Assembly: GCF_050870875.2 (NCBI RefSeq)
Contig: NZ_CP194041.2
Span: forward strand, 1,116,001-1,180,000
DNA length: 64,000 nt
Origin: Agarivorans sp050870875
GTDB lineage: Bacteria > Pseudomonadota > Gammaproteobacteria > Enterobacterales > Celerinatantimonadaceae
Direction of reading: 5' to 3'
The notes under the pieces: model-generated
Database searches by the model: none
The model's input: the letters and a program-made list of their open reading frames with translations, nothing else
What the model was told of the DNA's origin: nothing
In this document: positions 35,335-43,897 of the stretch, piece after piece
Numbering within the stretch: position 1 is the stretch's first letter
Layout: every line of letters begins with the position of its first letter
Translations under genes and position numbers: made by a program

Positions 35335-36270
35335 TTACGGTTGTTGATTGCCACGGTTAGGGGCATTGCTTTGGCTCTGGAGCACTAAGCAAACGCTAAT
35401 CAATAACATGCCTGTCCAAGCACTCAGCGAGAGCTGCTCTCCAACAACCAATACCGCTAAAACGGCTGCAACCACCGGTTCGAATAGGGTTAACAGAGTC
35501 GCTCGGCTGGCATGCAGAGTTCGCAGCCCGAAACCAAAGGCGAGATAGCCAAGAAACATTGGGACCAATGCCATATAGCAGGCCAGAGCGGTATTTTGTA
35601 TGCTGGAGAATAACTGTTCTCCAGTGACCAGTAGTGAGGGCAGCAACAACAGAGATGCGAGTCCAAATAAGCTACCGATTGCAGATTCTGATTGGACACC
35701 CTTGTCGATCAGAGATTTGGCAAGCCAAGCGTAGATAGCGTAGCTTAAGCCCGCGAGTAAGCCGAGTAAGATCCCGAGTAATTTAGCGGTGTTGGCTTGT
35801 TTAAACTCTGTGCTGGATGATGCGGCATAGGTCAATAGTGCAATTCCTAAAGTACCTAAAGAGAAGCTGAATAACCACTGTTTGGTGATATTATTTTTTT
35901 TGCTTAATAGACATTCCAATAATACCGTTGCAAAGGGGGCGGTCGCGATCGAAATCACCGTTCCAATTGCGACACCTGCGAGTCGCATTGAGCTATAGAA
36001 AGCCAAAGGATAGAGTGCCACAGCGAAGGCTCCGAGAACGAGCTCTTTCTTCAATGTTCGTAGTTGTTGAAGGTCAGATTTGAGTCGATGCCTTGCTATT
36101 ATCGCTTGCATTAGCCCACCAAAACCCATGGCAAATGCGCCGATGGCTAGAGGGTCTACTTCTGGGGCAAAGCTTGCAGCAGTGCCAGTGGTACCCCATA
36201 ACAATGAGGCAAATAGTATTGCAAGACTGGCTTGTTGTTGAGTTGAGTGATTGTTGGTGGTGAATTTCAT
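35335..36270 (-). CDS. EamA/DMT family transporter
   Basis: A 311-residue protein with about ten membrane segments in two EamA repeats (LLWGTTGTAASF near the start, AGLSYAIYAWLAKSL at the second repeat). AAGGA precedes the ATG. It is co-directional with an AraC gene 148 bases upstream, a frequent pairing in which the regulator controls the exporter. The substrate is unknown and may be an amino acid or a small metabolite. Confidence 0.9.
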   Translation of the reverse strand: MKFTTNNHSTQQQASLAILFASLLWGTTGTAASFAPEVDPLAIGAFAMGFGGLMQAIIARHRLKSDLQQLRTLKKELVLGAFAVALYPLAFYSSMRLAGVAIGTVISIATAPFATVLLECLLSKKNNITKQWLFSFSLGTLGIALLTYAASSSTEFKQANTAKLLGILLGLLAGLSYAIYAWLAKSLIDKGVQSESAIGSLFGLASLLLLPSLLVTGEQLFSSIQNTALACYMALVPMFLGYLAFGFGLRTLHASRATLLTLFEPVVAAVLAVLVVGEQLSLSAWTGMLLISVCLVLQSQSNAPNRGNQQP

Positions 36271-36407
36271 CTGCTTGACGATCCTTGCTTGTGGCCGTTA
36301 ATCGCTTGACTAGCTGCACGGCATGTTGGCTTTAGGATAAACAGAATGAAATAGAATTAGTTTGCTAAACGGACGCAATCTTTGTTTCGATAGGCGTTTT
36401 TTAATCG

Positions 36408-37118
36408 CTAGCGAGTACACTCTCGAGGAGAGAGCCCAAAGTGGATGGAAAATCGACGGCTAAAGGCCGATAGGTCCTTGTAACCGACACGTTCGGCAAC
36501 TAATTGTACTGGCAAGTCGGTATGAGTAAGCAGCGCTTTGGCTTTCTCCATACGTTGTTGAGTAATAAATTGATGGACGCTCAGCCCTAGCGCAGTTTTG
36601 AATAATTTCTTAAATTGAGTCGGGCTGAGGCATGCTCGCTCGGCGAGCTGATTGATGCTTAGATCAATATTCAGATGTTCGTGGATAAAGGCCTGAATTC
36701 GCCGGATCCGAGGATCCATCGCTTGGTATTCTCCTTGCTGTTTTAACAGAGTGTAGAACAGCTGGAAGATAGACTTCTCTATCTCCGGTTGGAGTTGGTA
36801 TTCTAACTGAGTTTCGATGAAGGAAAGGTAGCTGAGTAGCGGTGGCGTCACCGAGAAAATCATGGCCTTTGTTGGTGCCAAATTAGCAGGTAAGTCCTGC
36901 ATATCTGCGACCACAAAACGGGCTGCTTCATCGGCATGGAAATGATGTCGCTGTCGTGAGGGGACCACCACACACTCACCTACAGCCACTCTGCCTTGAT
37001 AATCAGCCAATGCGATATGGATCGCGCCTTGGATCGGTAACACCAACTGATGATGGTGATGCCAGTGACTGCAACGTTGCTTGCTATAGGCTCGAATCGT
37101 TAAGCTATTTTCTGTCAT
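36408..37118 (-). CDS. AraC-family regulator with cupin domain
   Basis: The 237-residue protein has an N-terminal cupin (HWHHHHQLVLPIQG, then GECVVVPSRQRHHF) and a C-terminal AraC domain with both helix-turn-helix units (LAERACLSPTQFKKLFK and VAERVGYKDLSAFSRRF). The ATG at 37118 gives a natural cupin start. A TTG at 37136 is in frame but has no clear ribosome-binding site. It lies directly upstream of an EamA gene on the same strand and probably regulates it. Confidence 0.88.
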   Translation of the reverse strand: MTENSLTIRAYSKQRCSHWHHHHQLVLPIQGAIHIALADYQGRVAVGECVVVPSRQRHHFHADEAARFVVADMQDLPANLAPTKAMIFSVTPPLLSYLSFIETQLEYQLQPEIEKSIFQLFYTLLKQQGEYQAMDPRIRRIQAFIHEHLNIDLSINQLAERACLSPTQFKKLFKTALGLSVHQFITQQRMEKAKALLTHTDLPVQLVAERVGYKDLSAFSRRFSIHFGLSPRECTR

Positions 37119-37261
37119 TGGAACAATTATGATCAATAAAGCAGCAGTATAGTATAAACCGCTGAGCGCCTATAGTGTCATTTTTTGCAGTAAAAGGGCC
37201 TATGGTGAGGCGGGAGTTGGAAACTAATGTTTTAGTGGCTTAGCCACCCGTTATAGCTTGA

Positions 37262-37603
37262 CTAGCGATGCTTACGTTGTTGCTTGAGCTCGTCCGGTGT
37301 GGCATTGAAGGAGCTTGGTAATACATCCACGCCTAATATCTTCCCTAACTTGACGATCAGGGGAATGGTAATGGGCGCGAAAGGTAAAACGGCAAACATA
37401 CTTAATCCTAAGCTCTTGAGTACATCGGCAAATTGTTTATTCGCCTTGCGTAACTCTTCGGCACTGGCCTGCTTCTGGGTGTAACGTCGATAAGTACTTA
37501 GCATTTCTTTGGTTTCTTGTTTTTCTTGAGCTAAGGCTTCTTTTACCATCAATAAGTCACGCCTTAAACGTTGCCATATACTCAGTTTTTTTACTCGACT
37601 CAA
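37262..37603 (-). CDS. Small LETM1-like protein
   Basis: A 113-residue protein with a basic, helical N-terminal half (many Lys/Arg/Gln/Glu, likely coiled coil) and a hydrophobic stretch FAVLPFAPITIPLIVKLGKI followed by a Leu-Pro-Ser-Ser-Phe motif. This resembles the core of the LETM1 domain (PFA...LP..F), and small bacterial LETM1-like proteins of unknown function occur in marine bacteria. The start is a TTG with GGAG seven bases upstream. No partner gene is evident. Confidence 0.6.
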   Translation of the reverse strand: MSRVKKLSIWQRLRRDLLMVKEALAQEKQETKEMLSTYRRYTQKQASAEELRKANKQFADVLKSLGLSMFAVLPFAPITIPLIVKLGKILGVDVLPSSFNATPDELKQQRKHR

Positions 37604-37901
37604 AAATCACTCCATTGGTTTACAAAACGCTAAGGTGGTTATTGTTCTAATATTTGCGGCAGTTAAGCAAGAACTATTCACTATATTTCAGTATAGCGGT
37701 GGTTTGGATTGTTTATTCCAGCCGCAGCTGATCTTTGCTCTCCAGTGCCATAAGCGTTGTCATTGTGACAGGAAGCGTGGATCTTGGTGTTTTATAATTT
37801 TAGCCGAAGGCAATCTTGCATATGACGGGTCTGGCTTGAATCAAGCATCAATAGCCGCAAAGCATCACCAAAGAGCAGCTGTTCTTAATAAATAATTTAT
37901 T

Positions 37902-39098
37902 TTACAAGAGATTATAAAACTCAAGTAATGTATCTACATTGACTTTTAAGGCTTCGGCATTGGTTTCGAGCCGTTGCCATTGACCAAGTTCAATGGCATC
38001 GATCAGTTGCAGCATTTGCCCCCAACGACCGACTCTTGAGGTGAGAGCCTGGCTAATATCTTCCGGCAGTTTTAACTGTTGACATATAGCTGTCATCTCT
38101 ACCGCAAGGATGGCATCAAACAGGGATAATAGACCGACGCTATACGCAATATCTGGATCACAGCTTAGCGGATACTGCTTTGTCATGAAAGCTAAGGTTT
38201 GAGCTCGTTTTAAGGCATTTGCATAGAGGATCTGTGGTCGATTCACTGCCAGTTCTGAGGTGATCACAATATGGATTAATTTTTTGAGTTCAGCCATTCC
38301 CACATAGCTCACAGCATGCTTAATACTGAGAATTGGTTTGCTTACCATACGACAGTTGTCGTTGGCTTTGCTGAGTAGTATCGCCATTAACGCCGCATCG
38401 TTGGCGATATTATCGCTAATGTCTTCCACCGACACATTGCTTTGGCCAATTTTATTCAGTAGTTCCAAGAGGTAGAGTTTTCTGGGGGTCAGCACTCGTA
38501 GCTTCGACATGCTCGGCTTATAAAAGTGAAACCCTTGAAAAAGCTGGTAGCCATATTCTAAATAGCGATGAAATTGTGATTCGGTTTCGACTTTTTCGGC
38601 TAATAGGGTCAGGTTAAGTGGCTTAAATCGAGTGGCAATGGCTTTTACATCCTCCTCTGGGGCGACGAGGACATCCACCTTAATTATATCTGCATAATGG
38701 GCGTATTCGAGCCAAGGGCTACTTAATTCAAAGTCATCTAGGGCAATGGTATAACCTAATTCACGCAGGTTTTTGATGGCTTTTAACAAGGCTTCGGTGG
38801 GCTGACAGTGTTCTAAAATCTCTATGACGACACTTTTTTTTGGCAGTAAGGTTGCCTTTTCTTCGAGTAAATCTTGTTCGGTAAAATTAATAAAACTACG
38901 ATGTTCACTGCCCAACTGATTCAGCACCCCTAAGATAAAATTACCACTGATAATATGGTCGGTTGCTCTGTCTACTTGGTCGGATTGGTTACGAATACTG
39001 TCTGCGCCGCGAAACAATAGCTCGTAAGCAACGATTTGATTGGTAGCATCTACAATAGGTTGTTTAGCAAACTGAAACTTCATTAATATTCTTACCAT
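37902..39098 (-). CDS. EAL-HDOD signalling protein, probably catalytically inactive
   Basis: A 398-residue protein with an N-terminal EAL domain (~1-205) and a C-terminal HDOD domain (~210-390), the architecture of Vibrio CdgJ and related motility regulators. The catalytic EAL motif reads ELL (AYELLFRG) and the later DDFG motif reads DDFE, so c-di-GMP hydrolysis is unlikely and a binding or scaffold role is more plausible. Two starts are possible, ATG 39098 or ATG 39083 (MKFQFAKQPIVD), and the second aligns better with relatives. It stands alone between long intergenic regions. Confidence 0.88.
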   Translation of the reverse strand: MVRILMKFQFAKQPIVDATNQIVAYELLFRGADSIRNQSDQVDRATDHIISGNFILGVLNQLGSEHRSFINFTEQDLLEEKATLLPKKSVVIEILEHCQPTEALLKAIKNLRELGYTIALDDFELSSPWLEYAHYADIIKVDVLVAPEEDVKAIATRFKPLNLTLLAEKVETESQFHRYLEYGYQLFQGFHFYKPSMSKLRVLTPRKLYLLELLNKIGQSNVSVEDISDNIANDAALMAILLSKANDNCRMVSKPILSIKHAVSYVGMAELKKLIHIVITSELAVNRPQILYANALKRAQTLAFMTKQYPLSCDPDIAYSVGLLSLFDAILAVEMTAICQQLKLPEDISQALTSRVGRWGQMLQLIDAIELGQWQRLETNAEALKVNVDTLLEFYNLL

Positions 39099-39817
39099 TC
39101 AGGATCAAGCTTGAGTTTAATCATGGCAGAATATGAGGTGTTTTATCAAGAGTGGCGTCAATGATATGAGGGGGGGGGCTTATCCTGTGAGCTTATTCTG
39201 AAAAATATAAGGCATTATCTGCTTATTTGTGGACGATGAGGCGGTGTTGTTAGGAGTAACGACAAGTTGTGGATTCACTTTTGTTCGATGCAAAAAGGAC
39301 TAAATTGTGTTGAGTTGTATGTTATTTCGAGAGGTAAGTCGTCAAGCGTCACTTTCCCTTTGAAGTAAAATCAGACTCCTTTCTAGAGGGTATTTTGAGC
39401 TGGTGCTACGCACTCAAGGATTCTGCTTTCCCATCGCTGATATTAGCTCGGCTGGTGCTGTTTATTTGATTCAATAGTAAGAGCTAAGCATTCCTTTAAG
39501 CTTATCTGCCCCTCGGATGGGCAGAGATATTCACCTTTAAAGCTTATTAAGCTGATATTCGAAAGTCGAGTTCTAAGCTATTGACGCCGATCGGCGACAG
39601 CCTTGCGGTAGGCCTGTACAGGCGTCATCACTCATAGCATTTTATTGCGTCGTTAATCAACAACACCTTCGCTTACTTTACACCTCTAATTTATAGTTAA
39701 GTCATTGTTATTTAATTGCTTTTAACTTATGGCCTAAGCCTTGCTATTAGCTTGTTGCCTCGCTGCTTTGTTAGAGCAGCATATTTTAAGAGTGTTCATT
39801 ATCACAGGAGTTATATC
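39099..39817. other. Intergenic region, no gene seen
   Basis: About 720 bases with short stop-interrupted frames only. A G9 run lies near 39171-39179. The right end should contain the promoter of the first EF-hand gene. Confidence 0.55.
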
Positions 39818-40078
39818 ATGAAATTAAAATATACTTTTCCAGTACTAGCCGTGTTTGTTGCGAGTTTGGCGTCTGCCAATGATGATATTTTTAAAGGCTT
39901 AGATACCAACCAAGACATGGTTGTGAGTCAAGAAGAAGCGGCTGATTTGCCTATTTTAGCTGAAGTTTGGGCGAGTTTAGATACCGATAAAGATGGGGTA
40001 TTAAGCCAAACTGAGTTTAATAACCTAGATTTATCTACTGATCCAGCAAAGGCTGAAAATAGTGAGGTGTCTGAATAA
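39818..40078 (+). CDS. Secreted EF-hand protein
   Basis: An 86-residue protein with a signal peptide (cleavage near LASA) and two EF-hand-like loops, DTNQDMVVSQEE and DTDKDGVLSQTE. The second fits the DxDxDG calcium-loop consensus and the first is less canonical. CAGGAG lies eight bases before the ATG. Small periplasmic EF-hand (calmodulin-like) proteins of unknown function are common in marine gammaproteobacteria. A diverged copy follows, and the two genes have matching downstream sequences and terminators, so the unit was duplicated. Confidence 0.85.
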   Translation: MKLKYTFPVLAVFVASLASANDDIFKGLDTNQDMVVSQEEAADLPILAEVWASLDTDKDGVLSQTEFNNLDLSTDPAKAENSEVSE

Positions 40079-40186
40079 CTTCTGCTCTAGTTATCGCGAA
40101 GTAATCCTTTTTGGTTGCTATCTGGACTTACGGCGGTAGATACATTTGGTCTAGTGATGATGCCGCTTCATCTAAGGTAGTTTCCA

Positions 40187-40221
40187 GCGCTTAAGCTTGT
40201 GCTCGCTTAAGCGCCTTTTTT
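40187..40221 (+). terminator. Terminator after the EF-hand gene
   Basis: Perfect 10-bp stem GCGCTTAAGC / GCTTAAGCGC with an 8-base loop and a T-rich tail. Confidence 0.92.
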
Positions 40222-40275
40222 AAGGTCAAGACGCTACGCCTATGTTGATGGGCATATTATTTACGGAGTTTTATC

Positions 40276-40629
40276 ATGAAATTGAAATATGGCTTTCTCG
40301 TCTTAGCCGTGCTGGTAGCCAGTTTTGCTATATATAAGGGCTTAGATCCGAACCAAGAGTTGGTGGGGAATCAAGAACAAGCTGCTGAGTCTACCCAGAA
40401 TGAATTGAACAACTTGCAATTGTCGGCCGAAGCAGATCAAGCTGCAAATGGCGAAGTGTCTGAAAATAGCGACGTCGTTGTGAATCAGGCGATGCCTAAA
40501 GATATCGAGTCGTCTGAAAATGATGCCCCTGCTGACAATCTCCAAGTATCTGAAGATAAGGCGGTCGTTGAAAATTATGAAACGGCTGAAAATAACGAAA
40601 TTTCTGAAAATAGTGAGGTCGCTGAATAG
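40276..40629 (+). CDS. Diverged EF-hand paralogue, acidic repeat protein
   Basis: A 117-residue protein whose N-terminus (MKLKYGFLVLAVLVASFA) and KGLDPNQ segment match the preceding EF-hand protein. Its calcium loops are no longer recognisable: DPNQELVGNQEQ has lost key acidic positions and the second loop is gone. The C-terminal half is a run of imprecise acidic repeats of the form SENxxVVxN and ENxEVxE. The signal peptide may no longer be cleaved, since no clear Ala-x-Ala remains. It is a duplicate evolving away from calcium binding, or decaying. Confidence 0.72.
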   Translation: MKLKYGFLVLAVLVASFAIYKGLDPNQELVGNQEQAAESTQNELNNLQLSAEADQAANGEVSENSDVVVNQAMPKDIESSENDAPADNLQVSEDKAVVENYETAENNEISENSEVAE

Positions 40630-40739
40630 TTTTCCATTTTAGTTTATCGCGAAGTAATCCTTTTTAGGTTTCTATCTTGCTGAGGCTGGCGAAAACAATG
40701 GTCTAGTTATGCTGCGGCTCCAGTTGAGATAGTTTTCCA

Positions 40740-40773
40740 GCGCTTAAGCCCGTGCTAGCTTAAGCGCCTTTTT
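40740..40773 (+). terminator. Terminator after the EF-hand paralogue
   Basis: The same stem as after the first copy, GCGCTTAAGC / GCTTAAGCGC, with a slightly different loop and T5. Confidence 0.9.
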
Positions 40774-40881
40774 ATATGCTTTGCGGATGGTTTTCTCAAG
40801 ATATAAAGCTTGAACCATAAATTTTAAGCCATTGCAGAGTATGTCGCTCGCGGTTTGCTCCAAGGCATACAATTGTCCGAG

Positions 40882-41079
40882 TCATAAGGCGACAATTGGC
40901 ATCAGTTTGATCGTTGGTAAATGGTCCGCAATACGCAAAGCACTCTTTTCATATATTTTACTCTCGGGTGTAAAACCGTCCATAGCATCGGGTTGCCGCT
41001 CGTTTCGCAATGCTGAGTTCTCGAGTACATGCGCTAACAATTGTAAATCCTCAATAGTTTGCCAATTATCGCTGATGAT
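40882..41079 (-). pseudogene. Possible gene remnant
   Basis: On the minus strand about 65 codons read openly with protein-like composition (for example DNWQTIEDLQLLAHVLENSA, then GFTPESKIYEKSALRIADHL) up to a TGA at 40882-40884. There is no start codon with a ribosome-binding site and an in-frame stop lies just upstream. I do not recognise the family. It may be a broken gene or chance. Confidence 0.35.
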
Positions 41080-41505
41080 TTACATATTTTGTGCTGTTAC
41101 GCCCGCCGTTGGATATTTAAAGCTTGTTGTATGATGCCGACTCATCATTGTTGTTAAAATCATGTGGTCGAGTTGAAACATTGCTTAATACCTCACTAAT
41201 TTTACTGCCATGACCCAGAAACTCTAGTGTCGCTGGAACTATAAAGTGACATAAGGACCTGCGTTACATCTAATGCAAATCCAAAATTTGAACCACAGTT
41301 TGACATAAAATGGAACCATAGTATGGCATAGTGCATTTCGTATGTTTGCCGCCGGCCAAACACACTTTTGGACAAAAGTGAGTTACGCTGATTGTTTGTT
41401 CAAAGGTATGCTGGATTAGATTCAGTATGGCTGAGACGGAGATAACGCCGAAAGCAGCGGCGCGCGTTAGCGCATCCAGCCCGTAGGGCGATGCTGCCTA
41501 TGTTT
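41080..41505. other. Non-coding sequence before the group II intron
   Basis: About 425 bases with no gene. Near 41447-41470 there is a GC-rich inverted repeat (TAACGC / GCGTTA), and GCCCGTAGGGC lies close to the intron junction. These could be damaged integron or exon-hairpin sequence. I cannot assign them. Confidence 0.4.
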
Positions 41506-42092
41506 GTGTACGCCCATGGGCATGAACTTACTAGCAAATGGCAAGGGCGTTACCGTGAGGGAATGTCTGAAGGAAGCCGGACGCCTTTTTATCTAAAGAG
41601 AGGGCGAGCTGATGAACAAAAACATCATATGAGGCGTAGGCTGGAGGCGAGTTGGCACAAGACAACGAAGCCATGTGATCTAACGGCCACCGTAAATGAT
41701 GCAGCAGTGCAGAGAAAAGAGAAAGTGCATGTTCTACTTCTTATAAACAAAGAGTGGGGAGATCTGCTTAACAAGCTGATCGTTTAACTCACGCCATGGC
41801 GATTTAAGCAGACGGCTTTTTTTTTCAGATAAAAAGTCCCAATGCCGTTCTATTGTGTAATGGTTGGGACACGGTGAAGGCCTGAACCTGAAAATCAATG
41901 AGGAGCCTGTGCAGCTCATTGTCTCCGTATCCGACCGGACTGAGGAGTCATGGCGCAAAAACAGAAGCCATCATTGGAATGCAAAGGAGCGAATCGGCCG
42001 TTGTATTTTAACCGTTTTCAGGAAACGCCCTGTGCGGAGCCGCATGCAGGGTGTTGTGGGGGCTGGAGGTTAGATACCTCCGGCTACCCGAT
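41506..42092 (+). other. ORF-less group II intron
   Basis: The RNA-like sequence begins GTGTACGCCCATGGGCATG and contains domain I landmarks such as AATGTCTGAAGGAAGCCGGA and GAGCTGATGAACAAAAACAT. Domain V is at about 42022-42053: strand AACGCCCTG, hairpin TGCG-GAGC-CGCA, a two-base TG bulge, and strand CAGGGTGTT, pairing fully with one G-U. It is followed by GTGGGGG and a domain VI stem (GCTGGAGGT / ACCTCCGGC) ending CTACCCGATT. No reverse-transcriptase/maturase frame exists between domains I and V, so the intron is about 590 bases and could move or splice only with a protein supplied in trans. Both ends are estimated by eye. Confidence 0.85.
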
Positions 42093-42102
42093 TAGGATAT
42101 GG

Positions 42103-42660
42103 CTAACCAAGCACACCTAAACTATTCTTATGAACTATTTCCCAATCACTATTTGGAGAAAATCCAGGCATATTTCTAATCTCATTCTCTGTAAATTTGA
42201 TCAACTCTTCATGAGATAACTCTAAATTTACAGCAAACTTACACGGTTGATTCACATGCCAGGGAGTATCTGTGAAAATTTCAAACCTATTGTTTTCAGG
42301 ATCACGAAAATATATAGACCAAGTTGTGCCATGAGATACTGTTTGCAAACTTATTTCAGAAACTGACTTTAATGATGAATTGAAGGCTTTCAATTCATCA
42401 ATATTTTTAACTCTAAAAGAGATATGATCAACTGGACTTTCAAGAGCCCTATGCGATTGCACTGGACTTAAAACAATTTGATGGTGCTCTTCTGGGTTCC
42501 GACTTAAAAAAACCATACCATTTTGTCCTTCACCTCTATCAGTGACAACAAAGCCTAACTTACTTTTGTAAAAGTCTTCCATCTTAGCTAGGTCTTGAAC
42601 GTATAATTCAATATGACTTAACTGAATGTTTGGAAAGATAATCTCATCCATAATATCCAT
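42103..42660 (-). CDS. Glyoxalase/VOC family protein (gene cassette)
   Basis: A 185-residue vicinal-oxygen-chelate protein. SHIELYVQDLAKMEDFYKSK near the N-terminus, GMVFLSRNPEEHHQIVL and HISFRVKN in the middle, and DPENNRFEIF later follow the beta-alpha-beta-beta-beta module pattern, with likely metal ligands His, His and Glu. A C-terminal extension of about 55 residues follows. The start ATG at 42660 has AAGG six bases upstream. A second ATG lies six bases earlier. The gene begins just after the attC core GTTAGGA and so sits in an integron cassette. The group II intron ends about ten bases after its stop codon. Substrate unknown. Confidence 0.85.
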   Translation of the reverse strand: MDIMDEIIFPNIQLSHIELYVQDLAKMEDFYKSKLGFVVTDRGEGQNGMVFLSRNPEEHHQIVLSPVQSHRALESPVDHISFRVKNIDELKAFNSSLKSVSEISLQTVSHGTTWSIYFRDPENNRFEIFTDTPWHVNQPCKFAVNLELSHEELIKFTENEIRNMPGFSPNSDWEIVHKNSLGVLG

Positions 42661-42674
42661 TTTCATCCTTAATA

Positions 42675-42776
42675 TCCTAACGCCCTAATAACTGGCGTGT
42701 AGGTTGGCGTTGTTTTTGCCATGTTTTTCTTTTGCAAAAACGATGACAACCGTTATGCGTCCAGTTGATTAGCTTG
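42675..42776 (-). other. attC recombination site, larger part (interrupted by an IS)
   Basis: On the minus strand this ends with the core GTTAGGA and contains AAGCTAATCAACTGGACGCA and CCAGTTATTAGGGCGTTAGG, whose inner parts can pair (GTTGTCATCGTTTTTGC with GCAAAAACAACGCC). The other core, ATTTAAC, lies at 44367-44373 beyond the inserted IS. Joined, they make an attC of about 109 bases with RYYYAAC and GTTRRRY ends, belonging to the Vat cassette. Confidence 0.85.
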
Positions 42777-42817
42777 ATAATCATTGAGCCTCCTCCCTAG
42801 CAAACCGTATCAGCGGT

Positions 42818-43897
42818 ATGCTTAAGGTGACCAAACCAACAGCAGAAAGCTCAATGAGATTTTATAATAACTCACATCCATACTACTGTGGCATTGATTT
42901 ACATGCACCCTTACTTTATGTCTGCATCATTGATTCTAAAGGGGAAGTTGTCGTCCACAAAAAGATTGGGGCTGATAAAAATGACTTGTTACTCATACTC
43001 GAACCCTATATCGGCAATGTCATTGTCGGGGTTGAGTGCATGCATTGCTGGTATTGGGTCTCTGATTGGTGTGCTGAACTGGGCATCGATTTCATTCTAG
43101 GTCATGCCCTTTACATGAAAGCTATCCATGGCGGTAAAACCAAAAATGATAAAGTAGACTCCTTTAAAATTGCCACACTACTTCGTGGTGGTCATTTCCC
43201 TATTGCTTACAATTACCCTCGCGAAATGCGTGCTACGCGAGACTTGTTACGCCGAAGAATGAAGATTGTCCGTCACGGTGCCATGCTCAAAGGCCATGTG
43301 GTTAACACCAACAGTCAATACAATCTGCCTGCCACTGACTTAAACCTTAAAAACATGTCTGCAAGACAACAACTACGCGAGCAATACCAAGACCCTATCG
43401 TGCAGCGTAATATCGACATGGATATGGCAATACTGGATTTCTACGCCAAAGAACTTGCCCAAGTGGAATGGTTCATTGAAAAACAGGCCAAAAACCATAA
43501 CCCCGTTTATTTAGAATTGCTAAAGACCGTACCTGGGATTGGCAAAATTTTATCCCTGACCATCTTGTATGAAATTGGTGATATCGCCCGATTTGAATCA
43601 GTACAAAAGTTTGCCTCTTACTCTCGGTTAGTGAAGTGCAAAGCTCAGTCTGCTGGTAAAACCTACGGCACTAACGGCAACAAAATCGGTAATGCTCATT
43701 TGAAATGGGCATTCTCAGAAGCGGCTGTGCTTTACCTGCGTGGCAATGACAAAGCCCGAAACTACCTTAATCAATTACAAAAAAGGATGAGCAAAGCTAA
43801 AGCATTATCGGCACTGGCACATAAACTTGGCCGTTGTGTCTATTTCATGTTGAAGAACAAAACGGTGTTTGATGAACAGCGATTCTTGAAAGGGTAA
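42818..43897 (+). CDS. IS110/IS1111-family transposase
   Basis: A 359-residue DEDD-type transposase. The N-terminal RuvC-like domain shows CGIDLHAPLLYVCIID and IVGVECMHCWYW, then KTKNDKVDSFKIA. The C-terminal domain shows TVPGIGKILSLTILYEIG and GTNGNKIGNAHLKWAFSEAA, the last holding the serine used in strand exchange. It is full length with no frameshift, so it may be active. In this family target choice is guided by a structured non-coding RNA from the element's non-coding end, which in the IS1111 group is downstream of the gene. Confidence 0.93.
   Translation: MLKVTKPTAESSMRFYNNSHPYYCGIDLHAPLLYVCIIDSKGEVVVHKKIGADKNDLLLILEPYIGNVIVGVECMHCWYWVSDWCAELGIDFILGHALYMKAIHGGKTKNDKVDSFKIATLLRGGHFPIAYNYPREMRATRDLLRRRMKIVRHGAMLKGHVVNTNSQYNLPATDLNLKNMSARQQLREQYQDPIVQRNIDMDMAILDFYAKELAQVEWFIEKQAKNHNPVYLELLKTVPGIGKILSLTILYEIGDIARFESVQKFASYSRLVKCKAQSAGKTYGTNGNKIGNAHLKWAFSEAAVLYLRGNDKARNYLNQLQKRMSKAKALSALAHKLGRCVYFMLKNKTVFDEQRFLKG

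Noticed and set aside
35158..35388. 76-codon plus-strand frame
   Set aside because: It runs through two palindromes into the opposite-strand EamA gene and has no recognisable domain.
40832..41134. 100-codon plus-strand frame
   Set aside because: The opposite strand has better protein-like composition over the same bases, and no ribosome-binding site is present on either strand.
41491..41787. 98-codon plus-strand frame
   Set aside because: It lies inside group II intron domain I and its codons are explained by conserved intron RNA sequence.
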